This document shows positions 41,037 to 48,990 of a stretch of DNA of 64,000 nt, piece by piece. The notes under the pieces were generated by a model that saw only the letters and a program-made list of their open reading frames with translations, had not been told where the DNA came from and made no database searches. Position numbers and translations under genes: made by a program. Location of the stretch: assembly GCF_946478785.1 (NCBI RefSeq), contig NZ_CAMLDD010000011.1, positions 78,877-142,876 of the forward strand. Reading direction: 5' to 3'. The DNA comes from an uncultured Flavobacterium sp. (GTDB taxonomy: Bacteria > Bacteroidota > Bacteroidia > Flavobacteriales > Flavobacteriaceae). Within the stretch, counting starts at the first letter, position 1, and each line of letters opens with the position of its first letter.

Positions 41037-41780
41037 TTATTGAAATTTTAAGTATTTACTGATTTTATCATAAGGAAATAAAATTTCTTTCGGGCCATCA
41101 GCATATGAAGCAGCTTCATAAGAATTGTAATAAAGAAGCAGACCTTCATCAGTATAAAATATGTTTTGGGGTAATTGAAATTTATCATTTTCAAACATTA
41201 ATCCTGTTGCATTAATATTTGATTTAGATGGAATTTTATATTTGTTTCGGAATTCTTTTTCGGCGAAAGCCTTAAATTCTTTTTCGTTTTTGAATAATTC
41301 ATCGCAAAAAATGGTTTTCCCGGTATTTGGGTTGAATATTAGAGAACGAAATCCCTGGTAGCCATGAGCGCCACCTGTAAATGTATAATGATCCAGTTTT
41401 ATGTTTAATATCTGATCAGATTGATATTCGACATCTCCTTTAACTTTAGCTTCCCATCCATATGTTTCACCAGGAAACTTTTTATGCATTTCTTCGTAGG
41501 AAGCAATAAAAGAATCAGCCAGACTATCGTAATCTTTAGCATCTGAAGGTTTTTCTCCAAAATAAATGATTTCTTTTAAAACACTTAATATCTTTTTGTT
41601 GATACTGTCTGCTACTACAGGAATATTTTTAGCGACTGGCACATCAAGTGTAATTTTAGGGCAATCTTTTTTGCAGGGTATTTTGGATTCTTTTTCAAAT
41701 GTTTCATTTTCAAATGATAGTTCCTTATTGCAGCTCGTCAGTGTCAGAAATAAAAAAACGAGTATAGTATAATGTTTCAT
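41037..41780 (-). CDS. Lipoprotein with DUF4163/DUF3298 (RsiV-like) domains
   Basis: A 247-residue protein with a lipobox signal (MKHYTILVFLFLTLTSC, Cys17), so it should be anchored in the envelope. The region about 40-140 fits DUF4163, with YGWEAKVKGDVEYQSDQILN and DHYTFTGGAHGYQGFRSLIF near 105-150. The C-terminal DUF3298 ends YADGPKEILFPYDKISKYLK. The same pair of domains occurs in RsiV, a lysozyme-binding anti-sigma factor, but there is no sigma factor here and no transmembrane anti-sigma segment. Function unknown. Confidence 0.8.
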   Translation of the reverse strand: MKHYTILVFLFLTLTSCNKELSFENETFEKESKIPCKKDCPKITLDVPVAKNIPVVADSINKKILSVLKEIIYFGEKPSDAKDYDSLADSFIASYEEMHKKFPGETYGWEAKVKGDVEYQSDQILNIKLDHYTFTGGAHGYQGFRSLIFNPNTGKTIFCDELFKNEKEFKAFAEKEFRNKYKIPSKSNINATGLMFENDKFQLPQNIFYTDEGLLLYYNSYEAASYADGPKEILFPYDKISKYLKFQ

Positions 41781-41844
41781 GTCAGAAAGTGTTAATTATA
41801 TTAAAAGGTAAAGCGTAACACAGGAATTAAAATAAATTAAAAGG

Positions 41845-41852
41845 TAAATTTG
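41845..41852 (+). promoter_or_regulatory. Putative -7 element of metB
   Basis: TAAATTTG lies 115 bp before the metB ATG. I see no SAM-riboswitch-like structure in the leader. A 16-codon ORF (41889-41939) lies within it. Confidence 0.4.
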
Positions 41853-41967
41853 TATTCTAAAATTACGATTTTTTAAAACATAAATCATATGAAAATAACG
41901 ACAATAAGAAGTTTTATTTATATGACTAAAGAAGAATAGAATACATTTGATAAAAAATTTTCACGAC

Positions 41968-43110
41968 ATGAAATTCAATACTAAAGTAATACACGGCGGT
42001 CAGCATCATGACCCGAGCACAGGAGCGGTTATGCCTCCGGTATATCAAACTTCAACTTTTGTTCAGACAAGTCCGGGACAGCCATTGGGAGACTATGAGT
42101 ATAGTCGGGCTTCAAATCCAACGCGAACAGCTTTAGAAAATGCATTGGCAAGTATCGAAAACGGTACTCGCGGACTTGCTTTTTCGTCTGGTCTTGCAGC
42201 TACAGATTGTATTTTGAGATCTTTTAAAGCCGGTGATGAAGTTATCGCAATGGATGATTTGTATGGAGGTACCTATAGGATGTTTTCAAAAGTTTATAAA
42301 GATTCAGGGATTAAATTCCATTTTGTTGATATGACAGATATTGAAAAATTGAAGTCATTAATTAATGAAAACACAAAATTGATTTGGGTCGAAACACCAA
42401 CAAATCCGTTAATGAAATTGGCCGATATTCAGGAAATTGCTAAGATAACAAAAGAAAATAAAGTATGGCTGGCAGTTGATAATACTTTCGCAACACCATA
42501 TTTGCAAAAGCCTCTTGATTTAGGAGCAGATATCGTTATGCATTCAGCAACAAAATATTTAGGTGGTCACTCAGATGTTATTGCCGGAGCTTTAATTGTA
42601 AAAGATGAGGCTTTGGGAGAACAATTGCATTTTCAGCAATTTGCAACAGGGGCAACATTGGGACCAATGGATAGTTTCCTGGTTTTAAGAGGAATTAAAA
42701 CACTTTCGTTAAGAGTACAGAGGCATTGTGAAAATGGCGAGAAGGTAGTAGAATTTTTAAGCAACCATCCAAAAATTAAAAAGGTTTATTATCCTGGACT
42801 AGCAAGTCATCCGTTTCATGAAATTGCGAAAAAACAAATGAAGGCATTTGGCGGAATGGTGTCTTTTACATTTGTATCAGGTAAAAAGGAAGACTCAATT
42901 TCATTTTTAGAAAAACTGAAAGTATTTACGCTGGCCGAATCTTTAGGCGGTGTAGAATCATTAGCGAATCATCCCGCTTTGATGACCCATGCTTCAATTC
43001 CGGCAGATAAAAGGGCAGAAGTTGGAATTACAGACGACTTGGTTCGCCTAAGCGTTGGTATTGAAGATGCTGAAGATTTAATAGCCGATTTAGAACAGGC
43101 TTTATCATAA
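41968..43110 (+). CDS. metB: Cystathionine gamma-synthase/lyase (Cys/Met metabolism PLP enzyme)
   Basis: A 380-residue PLP enzyme of the trans-sulfuration family. Family segments include GAVMPPVYQTSTF near 16-28, YEYSRASNPTR near 44-54, AFSSGLAATD near 72-81, and the PLP-Lys motif HSATKYLGGHSDVIAGA near 193-209. These enzymes join O-acylhomoserine and cysteine to cystathionine or cleave cystathionine; sequence by eye does not separate MetB from lyases. ATG 41968 (MKFNTKVIHGGQ) is the natural start; an upstream TTG would add seven residues. Confidence 0.92.
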   Translation: MKFNTKVIHGGQHHDPSTGAVMPPVYQTSTFVQTSPGQPLGDYEYSRASNPTRTALENALASIENGTRGLAFSSGLAATDCILRSFKAGDEVIAMDDLYGGTYRMFSKVYKDSGIKFHFVDMTDIEKLKSLINENTKLIWVETPTNPLMKLADIQEIAKITKENKVWLAVDNTFATPYLQKPLDLGADIVMHSATKYLGGHSDVIAGALIVKDEALGEQLHFQQFATGATLGPMDSFLVLRGIKTLSLRVQRHCENGEKVVEFLSNHPKIKKVYYPGLASHPFHEIAKKQMKAFGGMVSFTFVSGKKEDSISFLEKLKVFTLAESLGGVESLANHPALMTHASIPADKRAEVGITDDLVRLSVGIEDAEDLIADLEQALS

Positions 43111-43116
43111 AAAAGC

Positions 43117-43146
43117 AAAACCCCAATTCGAAAGAATTGGGGTTTG
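43117..43146. terminator. Bidirectional terminator between metB and the outer-membrane protein gene
   Basis: AAAACCCCAATTC gaaa GAATTGGGGTTT is a perfect GC-rich stem with A-rich and T-rich flanks, between convergent genes. Confidence 0.85.
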
Positions 43147-43164
43147 TTTATATTATTAGGTTTA

Positions 43165-43950
43165 TTAGAACTCCAAATAATGTGAATATCCAAAATTAAA
43201 CCATACCTGAGAGTCTTTTGCTTTATTTTCTTTGAAAAGATCTCTATTTGGATTTAATCCGTCAATCCAGTCTGAATTGAATCCCTGATAACGTACTTCA
43301 AAAAGTAAATCATTCATTTCATCTAATTTATATTGAACGCCAACACCTAGAAGGGCAGAAATTGTAAAACCACCTTCTGTTGTAAAACCATATTGATTTC
43401 CTTCTGAAGGTACCAAATATTTATCCGGAGTTGTAGCAGGAACACCCAATCGACCAAGAGAAGAATTAGCTTCGGTATTATAATAACTTGCCATAACACC
43501 TATACTTAAATAAGGATAGAAACTTCCAACATTTTTTTCGAATTCATGAATTGTTGTAAAAGGCGAAAAGTTTAATTGGGTACCGATGTTTATCAGATTT
43601 GTTTTTCCGCTCATAGCTTTTAGCTTTTCTTTGGTTACAGAAGGTTTTCCTTCTACCCAACGGCCATAATGCTGAAAATTGGTTATACTGAACGAAATCT
43701 CAGAACGAATCTTAAAATGTTCATTGAAATATTCATTTCCATTTGCGGCTGATGAAAAATTCAGCCAGTGAACTGCGCCAAATCCAAATCCGGAATTTCC
43801 AAAATTTGTAGAATTATCGTGTCGCTGGCCATAGTCGGACTGAAAGGCGACTGGGCCAAATATAAACCCAATTTCATGGGCTAATTGCGCATTTGATACC
43901 GTGGAAATACCAAATATTGTAAAAAAAGTTAAGGCTATTTGCTTGAACAT
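43165..43950 (-). CDS. Outer-membrane beta-barrel-like exported protein
   Basis: A 261-residue protein with a signal peptide (MFKQIALTFFTIFGISTVSNA, about 1-21). Its Gly- and aromatic-rich sequence alternates hydrophobic strands (HEIGFIFGPVAFQSDYG, FYPYLSIGVMASYYN, LLGVGVQYKLD, LLFEVRYQGFNSDW) and ends YSHYLEF, with a C-terminal Phe as in many outer-membrane barrels. I believe it matches the THC0290_0291 family known only by name. It is divergent from gdhA, which explains occasional mislabelling as a dehydrogenase. I chose ATG 43950 rather than 43968 because it starts the signal peptide. Confidence 0.75.
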   Translation of the reverse strand: MFKQIALTFFTIFGISTVSNAQLAHEIGFIFGPVAFQSDYGQRHDNSTNFGNSGFGFGAVHWLNFSSAANGNEYFNEHFKIRSEISFSITNFQHYGRWVEGKPSVTKEKLKAMSGKTNLINIGTQLNFSPFTTIHEFEKNVGSFYPYLSIGVMASYYNTEANSSLGRLGVPATTPDKYLVPSEGNQYGFTTEGGFTISALLGVGVQYKLDEMNDLLFEVRYQGFNSDWIDGLNPNRDLFKENKAKDSQVWFNFGYSHYLEF

Positions 43951-44158
43951 GAGTTTTTGGGCTTTCAAATCATCGACAAATATATAAAAAACATACCCTA
44001 TTTGAAAAATTAATGTGTAATTAAAAATTAACTAACAAAATACTTAAAAAACTAATAATAAATATTGACTTTAAATTAGAAAATAATTATACCAAAAGGG
44101 CAATTGTGTTTTGTTTAAATAATATGTAATTCTGGTAAAATTGTTATAAAATTAATTT

Positions 44159-44185
44159 TTGAATTATGATTTTGATTTACCTTTG
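44159..44185 (+). promoter_or_regulatory. gdhA promoter
   Basis: TTG (44159-44161) and TACCTTTG (44178-44185) are 16 bp apart, followed 10 bp later by a 12-bp palindrome. Confidence 0.55.
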
Positions 44186-44195
44186 TTTGAATAAC

Positions 44196-44207
44196 GAAAA
44201 CGTTTTC
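44196..44207. promoter_or_regulatory. Perfect 12-bp palindrome at the gdhA start site
   Basis: GAAAACGTTTTC begins 10 bp after the -7 element, so it would overlap or follow the transcription start. It shares AAAACGTTTTC with the site upstream of pgi (7430-7440). A LacI-type repressor site is plausible. Confidence 0.5.
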
Positions 44208-44267
44208 TTAAACGTATTTCTTGTTTAATTGATATAAAAATAAAATATAGCGAAACAATTATCTCAA

Positions 44268-45614
44268 ATGATGAAACAAAAAATAAAAGAGTTTATGGCT
44301 CTTGTAGAGTCTAAAAATCCAAATGAGCCTGAATTTCTTCAGGCCGTGAGAGAATTTGCAGAAACGGTGATTCCTTTTATTGCAAAACAAAAGAAATATG
44401 ATGGAAAAAACTTACTTCTTAGAATCGCTGAGCCAGAGCGATCTATTATATTTAGAGTTCCCTGGGTAGATGACAAGGGAGAAATCATCGTTAACAGAGG
44501 TTTCAGGATTCAGATGAACTCAGCAATCGGACCTTATAAAGGGGGAATCAGATTTCATCATTCAGTGAATCTATCTGTTTTGAAATTTTTGGCTTTTGAG
44601 CAGGTTTTTAAAAACAGCCTGACAACGCTTCCAATGGGAGGTGGAAAGGGAGGCTCAGATTTTGATCCTGAAGGAAAGTCTGATGGGGAAGTGATGCGTT
44701 TCTGCCAATCATTTATGACAGAACTATGTCGTCATATTGGTCCGGATCTGGATGTTCCTGCCGGAGATATTGGTGTTGGAGCTAGAGAAATTGGATATTT
44801 ATTTGGTCAGTATAAAAGAATAAGAAATGAATTTACCGGAGTTTTGACCGGAAAAGGGCTTGCTTACGGAGGTTCTCTTATACGTCCTGAAGCTACAGGA
44901 TACGGAGTTGTTTATTTTACAGATCAAATGCTGCGTACTATCGGACATGAAATTAAAGGCAAAAGAGTAGCAATTTCCGGATTTGGAAACGTTGCATGGG
45001 GTGTTGCTTTAAAAATAAATGAATTAGGGGGTAAAGTAGTAACAATTTCAGGTCCTGATGGTTATATTTATGATGAAGAAGGGATTTCCGGAGGCAAAAT
45101 CGATCATATGCTTGAAATGAGAGCAAGCGGAGATAACAGGGCAGAACTTTATCTTAATAAATATCCAAAGGCCGTTTTTCATAAAGGGAAAAGTCCGTGG
45201 GAAGTAAAAGTTGATATTGCAATTCCGTGTGCTACACAAAATGAATTAAATGGCAATGATGCCAAAAAACTTATTGATAATGGTGTCTTATGTGTAACCG
45301 AGGCTGCAAATATGCCTTGTACATTAGATGCAATTAAATTATTTTTAGACAACAAAGTTTTATTCGCACCAGGGAAAGCTGCAAATGCTGGCGGTGTAGC
45401 AGCTTCAGGATTAGAGATGACACAAAATTCAATTCGTTTAAACTGGACAAGCGAAGAAGTAGATCTGAAACTGAAGGATATAATGGTTGGAATTCATAAC
45501 CAATGTAAAAAATATGGTGCGGGCAAAGATGGCTATGTTAACTATGTAAAAGGAGCTAATATAGCAGGATTTGTAAAAGTGGCCGATGCTATGCTTGCAC
45601 AGGGAGTAGTGTAA
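44268..45614 (+). CDS. gdhA: NADP-type glutamate dehydrogenase
   Basis: Cytosolic enzyme that reductively aminates 2-oxoglutarate with ammonium to glutamate. The 448-residue hexameric-type sequence has GPYKGGIRFHHSVN near 89-102, the catalytic-Lys region LPMGGGKGGSDFDPEGKSDG near 123-142, PAGDIGVGAREIGYLFGQYK near 165-184 and the Rossmann loop AISGFGNVAWGVA near 236-248. The GFGNVA motif and size fit the NADP(H)-dependent biosynthetic class. A palindrome follows its promoter. The start is one of two adjacent ATG codons (MMKQK). Confidence 0.96.
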   Translation: MMKQKIKEFMALVESKNPNEPEFLQAVREFAETVIPFIAKQKKYDGKNLLLRIAEPERSIIFRVPWVDDKGEIIVNRGFRIQMNSAIGPYKGGIRFHHSVNLSVLKFLAFEQVFKNSLTTLPMGGGKGGSDFDPEGKSDGEVMRFCQSFMTELCRHIGPDLDVPAGDIGVGAREIGYLFGQYKRIRNEFTGVLTGKGLAYGGSLIRPEATGYGVVYFTDQMLRTIGHEIKGKRVAISGFGNVAWGVALKINELGGKVVTISGPDGYIYDEEGISGGKIDHMLEMRASGDNRAELYLNKYPKAVFHKGKSPWEVKVDIAIPCATQNELNGNDAKKLIDNGVLCVTEAANMPCTLDAIKLFLDNKVLFAPGKAANAGGVAASGLEMTQNSIRLNWTSEEVDLKLKDIMVGIHNQCKKYGAGKDGYVNYVKGANIAGFVKVADAMLAQGVV

Positions 45615-45648
45615 TTTATTATTTAAAATTAAATGAATGCCTTCATTC

Positions 45649-45678
45649 GTCTTTAAGAGGACAGAGTTGAAGGCTTTC
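45649..45678 (+). terminator. Possible terminator of gdhA
   Basis: GCCTTCA (45649-45655) pairs with TGAAGGC (45668-45674), followed by TTTCTT. The stem is short and the U-run imperfect. Confidence 0.45.
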
Positions 45679-45753
45679 TTAGTTTTAATTCCCTGATGTT
45701 TTAAAAAATAATTATTTAAAAACAGAACAAAAATTATATACTTTCGTTTGTAT

Positions 45754-45761
45754 TATATTTG
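45754..45761 (+). promoter_or_regulatory. Putative -7 element of porZ
   Basis: TATATTTG, 21 bp before the porZ ATG; no TTG at ideal spacing. Confidence 0.35.
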
Positions 45762-45782
45762 CGAATCTGAATTTTCCAAATA

Positions 45783-48065
45783 ATGAAAAAAAGCTTTTTA
45801 TATATCTTATTTTTAATAATTCTCCAAAACAGCTTTTCACAAAGTAAATTGTCCTGGCAAGGCTATTTCTCCTATAATGAAATTAAGGATGTTTCTGTAA
45901 TTGGAACAACAATTATTGCTGCTTCAGAAAATGCTTTGTTTTCTAAAAATCCATTAACAAACAGCATTAAAACTACTACAACTATTGATGGTCTTTCAGG
46001 ACAGACAATCTCATCAATATACTACAGTGAGGTTTCTAAAAAAACACTTGTAGGGTATCAAAATGGTCTGATGATTGTCATAAATGAAAAGGATGGTAGT
46101 ATGTTGAAAATTGTAGATATTATCAATAAACAATTGCCATCATCTATAAAAAAAATTAATCATTTTATGGAATATAATGGATTGGTTTATGTTTCATGTG
46201 ATTTCGGGATCGTACAGTTTAATTTAGCCACTTCGCAATTTGGCGACACTTATTTTATTGGTGATGCAGGAGCCGAAATTAGTGTTAAGCAAACGGCTTT
46301 TTTTAATGGTTTTATTTATGCTGCTACTTCAAGTGGTATAAGACGGGCAAATAGCACTAGCACAAGTTTAGTCGATTATAATCAATGGTCAGTTGTAAAT
46401 TCAGGTGACTGGTCAAGTATAGAAGCTTTAGATTCAGAACTTATTGCAATTAATTCAGGAGGTTATATTCATCGTTATAATTCAAATGTTTTTATTAGTT
46501 TTTCACAGCTTCCACAGCAGTCAACAGATATGCGGGCAGTCAATCATAATTTATTTATTACAACATCAAGTACCGTATATGTTTATAATAACCAAATGAT
46601 TCTTAGTCGGCAGATTTCAAACACTCAGGTTTTAGATAGCAACCTTACTTTTACCTGTGCAGCTTCAGTGGGAGATGTTATTAGTGTCGGAACTAAAGAA
46701 AATGGTTTGTTTAGTTCTTCGCTTTCTAATATTACAGCTTTTGAAAATAATATGCCACCCGGTCCTTTGAGAAATAATGTATTTGCTGTGGATGTAGCTC
46801 CAAATGCTCTTTGGGCTGTTTATGGAGATCATAATGCAGCAATGAATCCCTATCCGCTGGATAGCTATGGTGTTAGTAAATTAGGAGAAAATGGATGGCT
46901 GAATATTCCTTATGATGAAATATTTAATGCAAAATCAATCGTAAACATTATAATTAATCCAAATGATGAAAATCAGGTATATGCAAGTTCTTATTTTTCG
47001 GGATTGCTAAAAATTGAAAATGATAAACCATCTATTTTGTACAATGAAAAAAACAGCGGTTTAGAAACATTAACTTTTGTAGGACCTAATTATATAGATG
47101 TTCGTATCAATGGCTCAGTTTTTGACAAATCAGGAAATCTTTGGCTGACAAATAATATGATTGAAAACGGACTGAAAGTGTTGAAAACAAATGGTCAATG
47201 GCAAAGCATTTCAATGAAAAGTATTTTAATCAAACCTGAGGATGCCAGTTACACCGATTTGACCATTGATAAAAATGGTACCAAATGGATTTCGATGAAT
47301 ACCGAAGGGGTAGTTGGTTTTAACGAAAGCACTAATACATTCAAGAAGATAAGTTCCGGCTCAGATTCAGGAAATCTTCCAATAGCAAATGTAAGAGCTA
47401 TATCAATAGATACAAGGAATCAATTATGGATTGGGACAACAAAAGGTTTAAGAGTCTTATCCAATGTAAATAATTTTCAGACTGAAAATCAATTAACAAC
47501 GAAGCCTGTGATCATAATGGAAGATGGTTTGGCACAAGAATTATTATATGAACAATTTATAACTGCAATCGCTGTAGATGGATCTAATAATAAATGGATA
47601 GGAACGGCAGATTCGGGTCTTTTTATGGTGTCGCCAAATGGTCAGGAAACAAAATACCATTTTACAATAAACAATTCACCATTACCAAGTAATGGTATAA
47701 ATGATATTAAAATCAATAGTAAAACGGGGGAGGTTTTTATTGCGACAACTAAGGGAATGATTTCTTTTAAAGGATCTGCCACAGAAGCTAATGAAAACTT
47801 GAATAATGTATATATCTATCCCAATCCGGTTCGTCCTGCTTATTCAGGAACCGTAAAGATTGCTGGATTGATTGACAAGGCAAATGTTAAAATTACAGAT
47901 ATTGAGGGTAATCTGGTTTACGAAACTATCTCAGAAGGAGGAACAATAGAATGGGATACTACAGCTTTTGGAAGATATAAAGTAGCATCTGGTGTATACA
48001 TGGTTTTTGTTTCAGCTCAGGATGGAAGCGAAACCAAAGTTAAAAAAGTGATGATTATCCGATAA
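45783..48065 (+). CDS. porZ: PorZ-like two-component-regulator-propeller protein with type IX sorting domain
   Basis: A 760-residue exported protein. It has a signal peptide (about 1-19, MKKSFLYILFLIILQNSFS) and two beta-propellers made of repeats like LWLTNNMIENGLKVL, KWISMNTEGVVGF, LWIGTTKGLRVL and KWIGTADSGLFMV. A C-terminal type IX type A sorting domain follows (about 675-760, VYIYPNPVRPAYSGTVKIAG to the end). This layout is that of PorZ, which delivers anionic LPS for attachment of type IX cargo to the cell surface in Porphyromonas. It lies next to recO, 82 bp apart. Confidence 0.82.
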   Translation: MKKSFLYILFLIILQNSFSQSKLSWQGYFSYNEIKDVSVIGTTIIAASENALFSKNPLTNSIKTTTTIDGLSGQTISSIYYSEVSKKTLVGYQNGLMIVINEKDGSMLKIVDIINKQLPSSIKKINHFMEYNGLVYVSCDFGIVQFNLATSQFGDTYFIGDAGAEISVKQTAFFNGFIYAATSSGIRRANSTSTSLVDYNQWSVVNSGDWSSIEALDSELIAINSGGYIHRYNSNVFISFSQLPQQSTDMRAVNHNLFITTSSTVYVYNNQMILSRQISNTQVLDSNLTFTCAASVGDVISVGTKENGLFSSSLSNITAFENNMPPGPLRNNVFAVDVAPNALWAVYGDHNAAMNPYPLDSYGVSKLGENGWLNIPYDEIFNAKSIVNIIINPNDENQVYASSYFSGLLKIENDKPSILYNEKNSGLETLTFVGPNYIDVRINGSVFDKSGNLWLTNNMIENGLKVLKTNGQWQSISMKSILIKPEDASYTDLTIDKNGTKWISMNTEGVVGFNESTNTFKKISSGSDSGNLPIANVRAISIDTRNQLWIGTTKGLRVLSNVNNFQTENQLTTKPVIIMEDGLAQELLYEQFITAIAVDGSNNKWIGTADSGLFMVSPNGQETKYHFTINNSPLPSNGINDIKINSKTGEVFIATTKGMISFKGSATEANENLNNVYIYPNPVRPAYSGTVKIAGLIDKANVKITDIEGNLVYETISEGGTIEWDTTAFGRYKVASGVYMVFVSAQDGSETKVKKVMIIR

Positions 48066-48147
48066 TTTTATTTGTAATTTTTGATTTCAGTTAAAATATT
48101 TTACCATAAGATTTTTAGTCATGAAAAAATCTAAAATCTAATCTAAT

Positions 48148-48861
48148 TTGTTAGTCAAAACCAAAGCAATCGTTATTTCAGCATTAAAATTTCAGGAAAA
48201 AAGCCTGATTGTTAAATGTTTTACGCTTTCTAACGGACTGAAATCTTATTTTGTACGTGATGCTTTTTCAAGTAGGAAAGCCAGCCAGAAAATTGCTTAT
48301 TTTCAACCTCTGTCTATTCTTGAAATAGAAGCGGTTCATAAAAATAAAGGTACTTTAGAGAACTTCAAAGAAATCAAAACAGCAGTTCCCTTTCAGACAA
48401 TTCATACTGATCTTGTAAAAAGTACAATGGTCATGTTTTTGTCCGAGATGCTACATTATTCGATTCAGGAAGAAGAAAAAAACGAATCGCTTTTTGTTTT
48501 TTTAGAAACAGCATTGACATGGCTTGATCATCATGATGAAATTTCTAATTTTCACTTGATTTTACTTTTAGAGATAACCAAATATTTAGGCTTTTATCCA
48601 GATGTTTCAGAGATTGATTTACCTTATTTTGAAATGAATGAAGGTGTTTTTATCCTTTTTTATGGAATTAGTTCGTTAAATGAACATGAAACCAATTTGT
48701 TTAAAAAACTAATTGACCTGAAGTTTGATAACAAACAAAAAGTGTTCCATGTCATTGAAAGGCAGCTCTTGCTAAAAATTTTGATTGATTACTATAGCTT
48801 TCATTTAGAAGGTTTTAAAAAACCAAAATCACTTGAAGTTTTGAAAGAAATATTTTCTTAA
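48148..48861 (+). CDS. recO: DNA repair protein RecO
   Basis: A 237-residue RecO, which loads RecA with RecFR and anneals single strands. The N-terminal OB-fold reads MLVKTKAIVISALKFQEKSL, followed by a helical C-terminal domain. The classical zinc-binding Cys set of some RecO proteins is not evident. The start is a TTG at 48148, chosen because it gives the family N-terminus; no in-frame ATG lies near. Its distance from porZ (82 bp) allows co-transcription. Confidence 0.93.
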   Translation: MLVKTKAIVISALKFQEKSLIVKCFTLSNGLKSYFVRDAFSSRKASQKIAYFQPLSILEIEAVHKNKGTLENFKEIKTAVPFQTIHTDLVKSTMVMFLSEMLHYSIQEEEKNESLFVFLETALTWLDHHDEISNFHLILLLEITKYLGFYPDVSEIDLPYFEMNEGVFILFYGISSLNEHETNLFKKLIDLKFDNKQKVFHVIERQLLLKILIDYYSFHLEGFKKPKSLEVLKEIFS

Positions 48862-48990
48862 AACTGATTCCTATTTTTATATATTTGTGACGTGATTTTT
48901 TTATTAAAGTGATAGATGGTTTTTCTTTTTTTCTAATTTAATTCACAAAAACAAATCCAATTTAAATTATTAACTTATTAAAAAACAACT

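Larger units (their letters stand above)
43951..44267. other. Divergent promoter region of the barrel gene and gdhA
   Basis: 317 bp. It holds a minus-strand -7 element (TATATTTG, 43984-43977) for the outer-membrane gene, the gdhA promoter (44159-44185) and the palindrome GAAAACGTTTTC (44196-44207). The rest is very AT-rich with no ORF. Confidence 0.55.

Noticed and set aside
41889..41939. 16-codon ORF (MKITTIRSFIYMTKEE) in the metB leader, a possible leader peptide
   Set aside because: It has no run of regulatory codons, no terminator-antiterminator pair and no Shine-Dalgarno sequence; chance ORFs of this size are common.
43165..43950. Idea that this gene encodes part of a glutamate dehydrogenase
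   Set aside because: Its sequence is a signal peptide plus beta-barrel-like strands; only its position beside gdhA suggests the name.
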